From Antedon mediterranea (lineage: Eukaryota > Echinodermata > Crinoidea > Comatulida > Antedonidae): 64,000 bases of DNA. The notes beneath the pieces are model-generated. The model saw only the letters and a list, made by a program, of their open reading frames with translations, ran no database searches and was not told where the DNA came from. Position numbers and translations under genes: made by a program. The stretch's first letter is position 1; each line of letters opens with the position of its first letter. Positions 12,001-22,800 of this stretch are shown here, one piece after another. Location: contig NC_092671.1 of assembly GCF_964355755.1 (NCBI RefSeq), positions 35,481,304-35,545,303 of the forward strand, read 5' to 3'.

Positions 12001-14244
12001 AAATTATGAGAGCTTATGAGGCAATTATAATCAAAATGTAATAAAAGTTGATGCAAGAGTATGTGTGTGTGCCAATTATGTAATGTTTCATACTACACAC
12101 TGTATAAAAACAACATGGTATACTTTACTATTATTGATGTAATGATAAGGAACTATTCACATTTTAATTTCATAAGTTTCAGGACAATTTTGTTTATACA
12201 ATACAACATAAAACATATCCTTAAAATTCAATCTAAAGCTCTGTCTACATTATCCAACTAGGTAAAAAAAAAGTGTGATGTGCCCAAATATGGTAGTGAT
12301 GTGCCCAAAATTGGTAGCGATATGACATCATTGTGTCCATATTTTTTTGTAACATAAAGTTTGATAGTGTAGACAGAGCTTAAAACTAAATACCGGAATG
12401 TCCTTATCGTCCAAATCATGATAGAATATCATTCATTGTATTCTGTGTTTTAATTTTGCTTTTCTTTTATTATTTCTATATAACTAAAAAATATTCTTAT
12501 AACCAGTGTTACTAATAATAGTAGTATTATATTATTAAGTGATTTATTTTCAAATAATCCCCATCAAAATGACTACAATCAATTTAAAATCAAACTTAAA
12601 TTTAAAACTAGACTGTTCTTAGGGACATTCTCAAATAAAAAAAAAACATTTAAGAGGGGAAAATGGAGATTTTTTTTACAGAGGCCTCTTCTTGGCGTTT
12701 GACTTGAATCATGTGCTAAGGTGCGGATTTAGGCGAGGGCTCAACAGGCTTTAGGCCCCCCCCCCCCCTAAAATGTAACAACCATGTCTCTTTAAAATAA
12801 AATAATGACTGTATAATGAATAATGATTTTTTCAGCAACCCAACGGGTCGTTTTTATCATTTATGAAATATTTGGCCCTCCACCCCCTAATCTATAATGC
12901 TGGATTCCCCCTTGGTACTAACCGGCCAGTTATGACAAATCAAAATAAATAAATTTCTGTGGGAAACATGTGACTTTTTGAAAGGTAGTTCAGTTATTCC
13001 ATATGCTACATTTAACATTTTAACGTCTATGTTTTTGTTTCAATTTCAATGGAATAGGTCATCATTAACAAAGCAGCCAGCAAATAATGGATTACATTCT
13101 TAAGTGTTGCCATGAAATGACACTATCATCAGTTGAATTAACCATCAGTAGTTACATTCTACCCTTAAACATTATTGAAAACCTGGTATTATAAACAACG
13201 TATCCATCAACATGTCATCATACGTTGTTTCTCACACAGCATTGTCAAACAATGTTCATCATTGCACATTGTTTAAAGTAGCTCTGTCCATACTATCAAA
13301 TTAGTTTGACAAAAAAGTGTGATGTGCCCAAATATGGTAGTGATAAGACATCATCATGTCTATATATAGGCACATCACATTTTTTTGTCGCATAAAGTTT
13401 GATAGTGTAGAATAATGAATAAGGAATCCTTTGTTGCAAATAGCATTAATATGTACAATTCTAACATTCGTCGATAAATATTTGTTGTAATTTATTATTT
13501 TAAATTTTAATCGTTTAACAATATTTTACAGAGCCTATGGCGCTTTTAATAGTTTAAATAGTATTTTAACTTTTTAATAGTATTTTAACATTGGCATTTG
13601 CAATTTGATGTATTTTTGTTTTGTTGTTTCATTGTCTTAATTATTCCAAGCAAAAAAATTGAATCTTGAATGATTCAACTTTCAAAATTGTCAAACTATC
13701 TAGTCTTTTAAATGTATATGAGTGGTACATGAGTGAATACAAACATGAGGAGGGTTGATGTATGAATAACTGTTTATGTTTTTACAGTCAATTAAAATTT
13801 ATATAATCTAATCAATATTTCAATGTTTTTAAATACTTGCATATTTTTCAATGTTATTTTTGTCTGTACTTTATTGTTTTTACAAATAATATACCGTAAA
13901 ACCTCGAAAAGAAGCCCATGGGCTTAAACCTCGAAAAGAAGCCCATCTCGAAAAGAAGCCCCCTCTACAGTTTGCAAAAGTACTCTCAAAAAGAAGTCCA
14001 TCTCGAAATGAAGCCCCCTGGCACTAAAAAAAGAACCTTTTCGAGGTTTTACGGTATTAACTCTTATATTGTACTCATTTTATTTGTATTTTGTTTTATT
14101 ATACTGTACAGTATCTTTTACACTCCCTCCCTCAACAGAAGCTTTTGAAAAAACACACAGTAGTGAACGTTACAAAACATTGTACTTTACATAAATACAA
14201 AATACTTACCTCAGACGACAATGATTTACTCTTCAATTTTGCAA
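1..14244 (-). CDS. PIP5K1: Type I phosphatidylinositol-4-phosphate 5-kinase, 3' part off window, first exon not found
   Basis: This kinase phosphorylates PI4P to PI(4,5)P2 at the plasma membrane. Eight exons join in one frame: 14210-14244, 9333-9422, 7112-7242, 6153-6270, 2484-2636, 1026-1325, 332-409 and 1-162, each with GT-AG borders. In order they encode [18 protein letters not shown], the family block [49 protein letters not shown], the glycine loop GASGSLFY followed by DDEFIIKT (ATP-binding lysine), [22 protein letters not shown], and [10 protein letters not shown] with the catalytic-type aspartate. The last exon in the window is serine and threonine rich and matches the variable insert of the family. 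The second catalytic block and the specificity loop must lie beyond base 1. The 35-base exon at 14210 needs one more base from an upstream exon, so the true start is missing. A good donor near 15951 may end a non-coding first exon. The subtype cannot be decided. Confidence 0.95.
195..318 (-). repeat. Truncated dispersed element sharing its 3' part with the copy at 7683
   Basis: Read on the minus strand, this stretch matches 7683-7858 through TGCCCGAAAGCTC, TTTTACTTTATTGTTTGA, TTATTTTATTTTGTATC, GAGATCCAGCCA and TTTGCCTTTGGAT. It lies in the PIP5K intron between the last two exons of the window. The class is not recognised; see the note on its CTGATGA...GAAA core. Confidence 0.7.
1514..1666. 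repeat. Family A palindromic MITE copy 1
   Basis: Its ends resemble TCTGTCTACACTATCA and its reverse complement. The interior has GATGTGCCC, GATGATGTCATATCACTACC and GGGCACATCA. It is a diverged copy inside a PIP5K intron. Confidence 0.8.
2178..2455 (+). mobile_element. SINE family 1 (tRNA-derived), copy 1
   Basis: The element starts GGAGTTGTGGCTTGGTGGTT, which resembles an RNA polymerase III A box, and has a B-box-like GGTTCAAGTCC about 50 bases on. The body contains ACAACTCCACTCCCAAAGAC and ends GGCAATTTGCCTAAATATAT. Other copies lie at 11345 (minus) and 40095 (plus). It sits in a PIP5K intron. Confidence 0.8.
2696..2834. repeat. Family A MITE copy 2
   Basis: Inverted ends AGCTCTGTCAACAC and GTGGACAGAGCT flank ACTAGTTTGACA, CCAAATATGG, TGACATCATCATGTCC and GGACACATCACA. 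It is in the same PIP5K intron as the minisatellite. Confidence 0.85.
3903..5128. repeat. Minisatellite of about 18-bp units with higher-order structure
   Basis: About 1.2 kb is made of variants of ACACACCTATTAAGGAGAC, with changes between GGGACAGACCTATTAAG, CCCCATTAGGGGGAC and ATACCTATTAAGGGAAC. A larger block of about 175 bases, holding CCTACAGTATTATGGGGACC and AAAGAGGACACACC, occurs near 4340-4515 and again near 4840-5010. This shows that multi-unit segments were duplicated as a whole. It lies in the PIP5K intron between 2636 and 6153. Confidence 0.95.
5637..5941. repeat. Family B palindromic element copy 1
   Basis: It begins TTAAAGATATATTGTCCCCC and ends GAAAATACATCTTTAA. The interior carries AATATGCCATTTTAATGTCA and the family words TTTAAAGCAAAAATACTTTA and CAGAAGTGAATAAC. 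Open frames across it are by-products of the repeat. Confidence 0.85.
6530..6715. repeat. Short tandem repeat of TAAAGATGTGATGGTTTAAT
   Basis: Three imperfect copies, about 60-65 bases apart, carry AGATGTGATGGTTTAATAAT followed by ATGATGTTTTAGTTATT. They lie in the PIP5K intron between 6270 and 7112. Confidence 0.8.
7683..7858 (+). repeat. Dispersed element with a CTGATGA...GAAA core, second copy
   Basis: The segment opens with CTGATGA at 7686, then GGGC (7694) and GCCC (7705) able to pair, then GAAAGC. The remainder matches 195-318 on the other strand. The layout recalls a hammerhead core with one extra base before the stem. Function is not established. Confidence 0.65.
8839..8935 (-). repeat. 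Fragment of the hAT-like element found at 45398
   Basis: GAGTGCTTACTGGCTAAACC, CCAGGGGCCCC and GAGCATGAGCAGT correspond on the opposite strand to the right part of the element at 45398-45594. The terminal repeats are not visible here. Confidence 0.6.
9532..9674. repeat. Family A MITE copy 3
   Basis: The ends CTTGTCTACACTATCAAAC and GTTTGATAGTGTAGACAGAG are inverted. The interior has ATATGGACATGATGATGTCA and CATATTTGGGCAC. Confidence 0.85.
10385..10700 (-). mobile_element. SINE family 3 (tRNA-derived), minus orientation
   Basis: On the minus strand it begins near GGCGTGTGGCGCAGTGTGTG (A-box-like) and carries GGTTCGAACCC (B box) about 60 bases later. Then follow ATCCTTAGGCAAGATAC and a tail with GGCGCTATATAAATCC. 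Only one copy is recognised in this window. Confidence 0.65.
11345..11587 (-). mobile_element. SINE family 1, copy 2
   Basis: On the minus strand this reads GGAGTTGTGGCCTGGTGGTT, TGCTTGGCTGCCAATCCAAG and GGTTCAAGTCC, with the tail GGTTATCCTTGGCAATTTGC. It is nearly full length and less diverged than the copy at 40095. Confidence 0.85.
11645..11836. repeat. Family A MITE copy 4 (diverged)
   Basis: It starts CTCTGTCTACACTATCAAAC and ends GTTTGATATACAGAG. The interior holds CCAAATATGG, a second CCAAATACAG block and TGACATCATCATGTCCATAT. The right half has extra sequence. Confidence 0.75.
12235..12382. repeat. Family A MITE copy 5
   Basis: Inverted ends AAGCTCTGTCTACATTATCC and GATAGTGTAGACAGAGCTT flank GTGATGTGCCC, CCAAATATGG and TGACATCATTGTGTCCAT. 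Confidence 0.85.
13279..13410. repeat. Family A MITE copy 6
   Basis: AGCTCTGTCCATACTATCAA and GTTTGATAGTGTAGA bound GTGATGTGCCC, CCAAATATGG and ACATCATCATGTC. The last few bases of the right end are lost. Confidence 0.8.
13891..14057. mobile_element. Small terminal-inverted-repeat element (ATACCGTAAAACCTCGAAAA)
   Basis: ATACCGTAAAACCTCGAAAA at the left end is matched by TTTTCGAGGTTTTACGGTAT at the right end. The interior repeats CTCGAAAAGAAGCCC several times. It is a 167-bp non-autonomous DNA transposon about 150 bases from the small PIP5K exon at 14210. Confidence 0.85.
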
Positions 14245-16943
14245 CTGATCATAAAAAGAAAAAGTTAGACACAATAAACCCAAACAAATCATCATATAAA
14301 TATTAATACAGAATGGGAATGAAAATTGGCTATAGAACATATTATATAATTTCTTATAATTTCATACATTTAGTCTCAAAATGTGCTTTCTACAGTAGCT
14401 ATGCTAGTTAACAACACAACCATGAACTGGTAAAGATTTGATTGATAACAATTGGTTCCCATATTTTATTTTAGGCCCTACATCCAAATTTTATTTTAGG
14501 CCCTACGTCCCAATTTTATTTTAGGCTCTACCTCCCAATTTTATTTTAGGCCTACCTCCTGCTGCTGATGATTGATTTCCAGTGGTTGCCGTGGCCATCG
14601 TGAACTATATTAATATCGTGGTCTACTCTGCAGTCAGCTGGCACAAAATATACCTGTCTAGACTAAAGAAAACGCGAAAATAATAGACCTAGACAAACAG
14701 TTATTTTAATATATACAGTGATTATTTACAGTAATGCTATAAACTAATAAATATAGAATAGTGACTATTAATACTATAACTAGTAGGATTAGGCCAAGTT
14801 GAGCCGCCGCCAGAAAAACGTTATTTTCTATGAAACGCCAAATGCTAACTTTCGCCGGTGCTCGTTTTTTATTTAATAGAAGTTCTATTTTTATTAGGGA
14901 TAACAAAGTTTATATATCACACTTTTTAGTATAGTATTAAATATTACAATTTAAAGAAATAACAATAGGTGATCATTTTATTCTAAATGATCACCTAATA
15001 ATATGAAAATCTGACTTGTACTTGTAGATTCCAAAATATAAGACCTAAAACATCACCGAAAATGATCGTTTTTAGCCAAAAATGACGTAAACATGTTGCC
15101 CCCTCAGGTTAAATAATTACATAAAATCACCGTTTTTTAGTTTTAGGAAAATATTTTGTGTATTAAAATTGTAAAATTCAATAAAATATGATATTAAAAG
15201 ATAGTAAATAAAAGATATTAATTATTTAACATCATTTTAAGAATATCAATACTCTATTAGTCTTTGTGTAGGCCTACGCGTCCACACGAGAAAAAATATA
15301 GAGTGCATGGCATTTTTACCTTGAAAGATTAAAAACAATTAAATTATTAAATATGACTACTTTCCTTTGCTGTGTTGTTGTTGTTATTGTTATGGTGGTT
15401 CAAACCAACATTGTAGTATGTAAATTACTGTATATATATTCTTTATATTCATGAAAAAATAAGACCATGAACTTATGTACAAGTACTACTACTAGGACAC
15501 CACTCTATCACTACGCGAAATGTCGTAAAAGACGCACTGGGCGTTTCATAGAAATTACCGGCGGCTCAACCGGTCAATGCCCTCTAGTTAGGTTAGGCCC
15601 TACCTACTATACAGGGTTAGTAAAAAAATAACACTGTAATAATTATTGAACAAAAAATTGAAGTTGAAAAATAAAATGATTCATTAGAGGTCTACAATAA
15701 ATCAACTTAAAAGATAAATACATATACTAGTGTAAGTATCAAAAGTAGTATACTAGCCTCTAGTAGGCCTAGCTAGGGTCGCGGCTAAGGACAATGCACC
15801 GGCACTGCGGCCGACAATGTTGAGAAGACGCTGTCAGCACCCGGCTTAAAAACACAATCAGCCTTCTTGGCGGCTAGGCCTACGAATTATCCACAAATTT
15901 GTAACACAGTGTTTACAATCAATTAACTAAACCCATTCTTACCAGTTAAACGCAATGAAGTTGTCAAATGTAAGTTTACAAACAAGTAAATATCAAAGTA
16001 ATATCATAAAAATGACATTTTTATTATAAAATAATGGGTGTTTCTCTTCTTTTTCGTCAATCACTTTTGATCCGGAACTTATTCTTATGGAAAAAATAAT
16101 CATAAACATGTATATGTTGCGCCCTCTATAGTTTATAGACAGCAACATTAAACAAGATCCATGCGAAAGCCGCGGTTCATACTAATCTACGCCCGGTTGG
16201 TTTTTAGGATATAAAATATATCAAGTATATTCTAAAATTATATCTTATAATGTTATTGCTATAATTAATTGTTTTAATTGTTACATTTTGAATGTCAAAA
16301 TACTGATTAGATTTATCCGAAACTGAAGACCGCCCTCTGTGATAAGTGATTTTTTACTCTGGTGTAAAAGTATACGAAAACGCCAGCAGACACACGAGAA
16401 AGATTTCTTTTTCGTTTCAAATGTCAGTATAATGCAAAATAGTGCATCAGGTTGATTAACGTTCAACAAGGAAAATGTTTAGAAGTAAATGTCTTTGATA
16501 AACGTACCGACAGGTATCATTATTCAGGGCCAATTGTGCCAAAACTTCCAACTCTTTGCCGAAATGTTAATTTGAGTGAAAGGTGTATTAATTGAAATGA
16601 TTAATCAAATAATATGTCATACCCTCTCAATTAATAACACTAATAATACCTATATTCATATTTGAGTAGTACTTATCTTTATTTGATGATAGGTTTACAC
16701 AATAATGTTTCTCGTTAAATTTGAATTCCGTGGTTTCGCTTTCCAACAAAAAAAAAAACACAACTTTCAATTTTGTTTGTTAAAGTCTATTTCCTGTTAA
16801 CAGACTAAATGTTTTTGAAAGTAAAATTTCAACCATAAAAATCAATAAACGTAATTATCGACAATGTTGCTAAAATTATTTAGTAATCACTGAAAGATTA
16901 TTATAATAGGCTACTAACATCCTTCTAAAACAATCATCTTGAA
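14245..16943. other. Region upstream of the PIP5K coding exons; no gene start resolved
   Basis: A PIP5K first exon is expected here on the minus strand. A donor-like CTGGTAAGAATG ends a possible untranslated exon near 15951, but no ATG in the needed phase precedes it. About 90 bases at 14464-14560 repeat ATTTTATTTTAGGCCCTAC four times. The TIR element at 14785-15572 fills much of the rest. Confidence 0.5.
14785..15572. mobile_element. TIR element with GGCGGCTCAAC ends, long copy
   Basis: The left end GGATTAGGCCAAGTTGAGCC and the right end ACCGGCGGCTCAACCGG are inverted. Interior landmarks are CTATGAAACGCC, TTCGCCGGTGCTCG, ATCACCGAAAATGATCG, CATGTTGCCCCCTCAG and GTCGTAAAAGACGCA. A shorter copy in reverse orientation lies at 56944-57362. 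The two differ mainly by extra sequence around 15110-15480. A hairpin, TAGGTGATCATTT with its exact complement, lies at 14969-15000. Confidence 0.8.
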
Positions 16944-18351
16944 ATGTATAAACCGTGGTGTTGCTGTTTTGGAAAAGAAAGCAAGAACACATCCTCCTCC
17001 CGCCGTCAGAACGAAGACAACACGGGTGCCGCAGATGGTGAGTTTGTGCTATAGAAAATGGCCTCATTAGCAAGAAAGTTTAGACTAGGCCTAAGCATTT
17101 TCCGGCAATAATTAACGCTTACAGTATCTATATAAACATAGGCCTAGGATATATTATCAACAGGTTGTTTATCGTTTCTAACAGTGAACTTGAAGTCCAT
17201 GAAAGGCCTATATAAAGCCGTTCGATGTGAGAGTGTTTAAAAACAAAAAACTCTGAATCAGAACAAATGTATATATTTAGGTATGCTGAATAATGAAACC
17301 GTAATAACAAAGTTTAAACAAACTGTTAGGCTATAGCCTACTCGAGTTTTTCGTCATTAGGATACACAGTTTTTTCAATTTTTGATAGGATACCAGTGCC
17401 AATTTGGTAAATATCATTGTTAATATCAATAAAATGATTAATTGTATTCATATGAGCAGGGAAGAGTGAAATTAATGTAGTTTCACTCTTCCCTGGTATA
17501 AGGTAGTTCAGCCTTCTCGCCGTGATCGTCTTGAGGAAAACTCTGACCTTTGCCCTTCAGACTAAATAATGCAGAGAGATGGACCAGAGACATTGTTTGA
17601 GGATTACATTACTGTGAAACAGGGATTAGTTTTTTAAAACATGATTAAGGTTATTCATACAAAAAATATGGTGACGTTCATCTTCTTGACGTAATCGTCT
17701 TGGGGAAAACTTTGACCTTTGCCCTTCAGACTATATAATGCAGAGAGATGGACCAGATACTATGTTGAGGAGTTACATTACTGTGACACAGGGATTAGTT
17801 TTTTAATACATGATTAAGGTTATTCATATAAATATGATGGCGGTATGAAGTTCAGCTTCCTCTCCGTGATCGTCTTGGGGAAAACTTTGACCTTTGCCCT
17901 TTAGACTAAATAATGCAGAGAGATGTACCAGACCATGGAGTTATAATTTGTAACTCCATGACCAGACGGATTTCATTACTGTGACACAGGGATGGTAGTT
18001 TGTTTAAAACGACACATTTATCAAGTTATTTTCCTTATTTTTGACTCTATAGATGCAACTGACCAGAGTGATTATGCTTCAACGATTTACGAGAATCCTA
18101 ATCAACGCCGATCTCAGCATCGTCGAGTGGTAAGCGAGCACGACTACGAAGTGCCAAAACATGTGTTAAGTAACCAGGAAAGCAAAGGAAAGAAAACCGA
18201 GAATGTGTATGATACGCCCAAACCATTTCTTAGAAGGCTTACATCAAGTATGAGAAAAAAACGTGGAAACAAACAAGTAAATACATACGAGTTCATCGAT
18301 TGTCAGAATAACGTAGAAAACGAATATCAGACAGTCGATGAATTAATGTGA
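16944..18351 (+). CDS. Cys-rich-N-terminus multi-tyrosine-motif protein, gene 1 (unrecognised family)
   Basis: Two exons, 16944-17037 and 18053-18351, join in phase 1 to give about 130 residues. The N-terminus is MYKPWCCCFGKESK; three adjacent cysteines beside basic residues suggest S-palmitoylation (inference). The second exon carries tyrosine motifs in series: TIYENP, HDYEVPK, NVYDTPKPFLRRL, NTYEFID and NEYQTVD. YEVP and YDTP fit the YxxP type bound by Crk-family SH2 domains once phosphorylated (family knowledge). No SH2, SH3, kinase or membrane segment is visible. The start is the only ATG that leads into this frame, and the stop is TGA at 18349. A possible poly(A) signal AATAAA lies at 18802. 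The next gene shares the exon phase, the Cys-rich start and the YD-P-F--RLT module, so the two are tandem paralogues. Function is unknown; docking or adaptor roles are inferred. Confidence 0.75.
17457..17495. other. Perfect 15-bp hairpin
   Basis: CAGGGAAGAGTGAAA is followed by a 9-base loop and its exact complement TTTCACTCTTCCCTG. It sits in the intron of the first YDVP gene, just before three tandem repeats. It is shorter than a typical microRNA precursor. Confidence 0.7.
17508..17992 (+). repeat. Three tandem copies of a ~172-bp unit in the intron of gene 1
   Basis: Copies begin near 17508, 17679 and 17852. Each has CGTGATCGTCTTG or a close variant, TTTGACCTTTGCCCTT, AATGCAGAGAGATGGACCAG and ATTACTGTGAcACAGGGATT. 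The third ends about 60 bases before the acceptor of exon 2 and contains a short palindrome, CATGGAGTTATAATTTG with AACTCCATG. No open frame runs through the units. Confidence 0.9.
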
Positions 18352-18533
18352 GAATTACTAATAACATTTCTCACTTTATTATCAAACATAGAAAACAGTA
18401 TGATGGCATTAATTTTAGTCAGTCAAGTCTGTACTTAATTTTAATTTTTAAAATGTAGTATTTAATAGAAAATTATGATTTATTCATGAAACGAAGAATC
18501 GTTATTCAACATTGTAAAATAATTATATTTTCT

Positions 18534-18643
18534 AAAGCTCTGTCTACACTATCAAACTTTATGTGACAACAAATGTGCCCAATGGACATGATGACATATC
18601 ACATTTTTTGTCATATAAAGTTTGATAATGTAGACAGAGCTTT
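18534..18643. repeat. Family A MITE copy 7 (short form)
   Basis: AAGCTCTGTCTACACTATCA and TTTGATAATGTAGACAGAGC bound a shortened interior with ATGTGCCC and GACATGATGACATATCAC. Confidence 0.85.
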
Positions 18644-19144
18644 AGAGTTGCAAATATGTGTTAGGCCCTTTTGCCCGTGTTTGCAAACACATGCTCCATA
18701 ACGCCAAAATGTATTGTAGCCGGAGAAGCATTCTTTATGCTTAAGTTTATAGTTTTTTCTTTTTCTGTTTATAAGTTTATAAATATGGATGATATTTCCG
18801 AAATAAAAAGAAATTGAATTGAATTATTCAAGGAATTCAAACAACATATTATGCTTTAATATTCTGCCATTTGGGACGCAGTTGACACCCTGACGATAAA
18901 ATAAAGGTATTTTAGAATTGTCATTTATTCTTTATTGGTTATTTTTCACTATATATTAAGTCAAAAAATGTGAGAGACCAGGGCCAAGCAAAGTTAGCTG
19001 AGGGCATTGCTAACTAATATATGATCTAAGCTGTCACGTGGATGTTTTTTGTAGAAGCTGTGATTATGAATGTGTGTGGAGTTACAGCACTGGGAATCGG
19101 GTGTATGAACCGATTCTCAATACTGTATCTATTTCCGAAGGATC

Positions 19145-19360
19145 AAAAGAAAGAAAAGAAAGACAAAAGAAACGTTTTTATTTTAACCAAAAACCATTGT
19201 CTGAAAGAAAATTTAAATATGTTTTGCTTTAAATTACATTTTTTCAGGTAAATGATTTTTCTTTGCTCCAGTTTTTGGTCAAAGTTAATAACTAGTATGT
19301 GACATTAAAATAGCATATTAAAAAAATAGTTTTGGGGACGGGAAAATATATCTTTGAGGC
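19145..19360. repeat. Family B element, truncated copy
   Basis: It has AACCAAAAACCATTGTCTG, TTTAAATTACATTTTTTCAG, TTTTTGGTCAAAGTTAATAA and GACATTAAAATAGCATATT, ending GAAAATATATCTTTGAG. The 5' half is missing. Frames that cross it are not genes. Confidence 0.8.
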
Positions 19361-19877
19361 GTTTAAAACATGTTGTTTGAGATGATTTTTTATTGACTAT
19401 TTATAATATGTTCTGTGTTGGTTAAATAGCCTATAAAATGAATGATAATAAATAAAAAAACTGTTTACACGAAAAGGAAATGTTTACCACTCAGATTAAT
19501 TAAATCAACTGAAAGTGCAACCATATACACAACTCTATAGATTTCTGTCCCGATTGGCACTCTACAGACAGGCAGCCATTCAATACATTGATGGACCTAT
19601 GATTCTCATAGTTTTACTTTCTGTGTGAAACACAGTTAGTTAGCAATATATAAGACTAAATAACTTCCTTATTAGAATATTTAATGTAACGTATTACTAA
19701 AAACAATTGATAACAAAATAAAGATATTTATAACTGGATTACCACAAGACTAGAATGTATTCCGACCTATACTAGAAGAATCGTTGCCATATTTATCATA
19801 TAGGGGCCTAGGCCTATTATGAAGAAACTCACTAACAGGAGTAGCCATCAAACAACCAACTAGCCGGCCTAAGTACG

Positions 19878-22800
19878 ATGGGTAAGAATAAGCAAGGCTG
19901 TTATTGTGTCTGTCTTTGGGGAGGTAAAGAAGACCAAGCTCATAATACTAACTACATGAATTCTGAAGTTTCCATGATTGGTAAGTTATTGTTAACCGAA
20001 AGATATCTTTAGGGTAGGCCTACATACTTAATATTTTAAATCCAGGAGTATGTATTGAGGAGTACGACGTGCTAATTGCACGCCTAGTCCTATTAGTATT
20101 ATGAGGGAACAAGATGTACAATCAGAAGTAGACAGGCCCATCAAAATAGCTTGACAAAAATGTGCTGTGCCCAAATATGGTATTGGTATGTCCAAATATG
20201 GTAGTGATACGACATCATCATGTCAATATATGGGCACATCACATATTTTGTCACAAAAAGTTTGTAGACAGAGCTTTAGAATAAAACTCCGTTGTCATCG
20301 TTTTTGAAGAAGAGGATATTTTATAGTGTGCCGTGAGGAGCTTTTTCAATGAAATTAAGTTTTTTAAGTAAACGCGATACTGCGTGATGTTTAATGTCAC
20401 TAGATATGATACCGCTAGTATACAGATGATGTTCTAAGTTGCCCTGTCGTTACGAGCAGAATTATTAGGTTAGTAGTTAGTTTTGTAAAATCACTATCAA
20501 CTTTTTTTTAAAGATCCCAGTACCTTACTAACTGGTAATGACAAGCCATACTCTACGCGAATTTACACAGCAGTCGACGACAATCGGAAACCAACCCGTT
20601 CCGATCATCACTGGTACGAACCGTCCCACTTTCAGCCGAGTCCGAGTCGAGTCATAGATGACGAGCAGGAAGGCGATAAGTATGACAAGCTGAATAGAAG
20701 GCCGACGAAACACGATGAGAAAAAGAAGGCAAAACATTCAACACAAGACATTGATGATAAAAATATATACGACATTCCTGCACCTCTATTTAAAAAGAAA
20801 AACCAAAGCAAAGGTATATATTTTTGCATTATATGTCCAACAAGTTATAATACAGTAGTAACTTTTATACATTATTCGGACATATGAACAATAGTAGCCG
20901 AGGAAGAGGAACTTTTTCTTATAAGGGTTCGAACAAAACATCTTTTTTCCTAAAGTGGTCTTTTCAAATTTGACTAGCAGTGAAATTGTTAGTAAATAGG
21001 CCCAACTATAGTCTGGCTCATGACGATATTTTACCCTTTTAAAAGACTAAATAGAATAGAGAAACCCTTTCTAAAGCTAAAGCTATGTCCACACTATCAA
21101 ACTAGTTTGACAACAAAGTGTAAAGCGCCCAAATATGGTAGTTATATGCCCAAATATGGTAGTGATATGACATCATCATGTCCATATATGGGCACGTCAC
21201 ATTTTTTGTCACATAAAGTTTGATAGTGTAGACCATGTGTAGACAGAGCATTAGATGGGGGATTGACACACCCTGCACGTTACGTTAGGACAAACTGAAT
21301 TAATCACTTCACTAATTATTAGACTAGATGAATAAACATAAAAACTTATATTACTATTGTGCATAGCTCTAAACAAACGCAATGGCATTACAAATCCAAT
21401 TTTCAAAACTGTCACGCGATGATCTCAGTTGAACATTTTTGTTTCTATTGAAGTTTCAATTAATCAAAATTCCCATTCGTATCAAGTTATCATAAATCTC
21501 GACCATATATTGTGATAAAACATGAACATTATTTATGTAGGCCTATCGTATTCATTTTCTTTACTTTATTTCATTTATTTAAGGCCTGTTTATACTACGA
21601 CGATAAATTTATAAACTTAAATTTTTCTTACATGCAACAGAAGAAATTCTAAAAGTTTGTATTCTTAAACATAGAATAACCATTTATTCTTTCTTTGATA
21701 ACAATAACATATTTGTAATCCAATCAAATCACGTCATGATCATTAATAAGAATAAAATCGTTGTATCGTTACGATATTATTTAACTTACTAATCATGACG
21801 TCATTTGATTGGACGTGTGAAAATATTATTTTCATCAAATGCAGCATAGATGGTTATCTTATAGTTATGGTGAAAACTTTTTATTTTGTTTTATGTAGAA
21901 AAATTGCATATTTACCAATTTATCGTCGATCGTTATCGTTCTAGTGTAAATGGGCCTTCACTGACGTCACGTCCTCTCACTCAATAGTTAAAGCTTATAT
22001 AGATATTTCATTGCAAATAAAAATGTGAAAAATACATCAATCACAGAAAAAACAATTGAAAATGATTATAAATAGATATTTGTTTTCAGCTGTGAAACAA
22101 AGATCAATGAGCTATTATTTATAACTCAAGATAAAAAGATGCAAATAAAAGTAAATATAATTAAATTTTAAACCTTGGAATTTTAGCAGGAAATATACAA
22201 AATAAAGTTTACCCTAATTCTCATTTTTGTTTTGACAAAATATAACTTTTTTTTAAATGAGAGTAAAGATGGAAATGTTAATGCCATTTAAATATATAAA
22301 CATTTTTTTAATCGAAATATTATTTTTAAAAGTGATTAATAACATATTCAAAGTCTCATTTAATTAATCTTCATTTTTCATGTTTTTGGGGAACAATAAA
22401 TCTTTAAACTATGTTTAAAAAAAATCCATTTTTAAGCGCATAGGCCTATAGTTTTCATGGGCCTTTACAATAAACTTGTTACTGTTGTTTTCTAATGTTA
22501 TCAGCTATGAAAAGGAACCAATATAGCCGTGATCCACTAACACGGACTGTAGAAAATAATTCCGACCAAAATGACGAAACTAACAGTTCAAACGCCAAAG
22601 AAGAAAGAATAGAACCATCACCAATACAGAGTGCCTCACCGAAACGATACATAGATGATGATAATATATACGACGTACCAAAATCTATATTTAAGAAGTT
22701 AACATTAAGAAGAAATAAGCCTGATCGAAAAGGTAAACTGAGATAACGAAATAAAATTCTCCCAATCAATTTCGGACAATCAAATTTTGGACAATTAAGC

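Larger units (their letters stand above)
18352..19877. other. Intergenic stretch between the two YDVP genes
   Basis: It holds a family A MITE (18534-18643), a poly(A) signal candidate at 18802, and a family B fragment (19145-19360). No coding exon is supported. The second gene's promoter must lie in the last few hundred bases, but no clear core element is seen. Confidence 0.6.

Noticed and set aside
19038..19251. Two overlapping plus frames of 64-69 codons
   Set aside because: They cross a truncated family B element and share its words with the frame at 5755-5952.
19878..19980. N-myristoylation of YDVP gene 2 at MGKNKQ
   Set aside because: Glycine 2 is present, but lysine at position 3 and glutamine at position 6 do not fit the usual acceptor pattern. 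Cysteine acylation is more likely.
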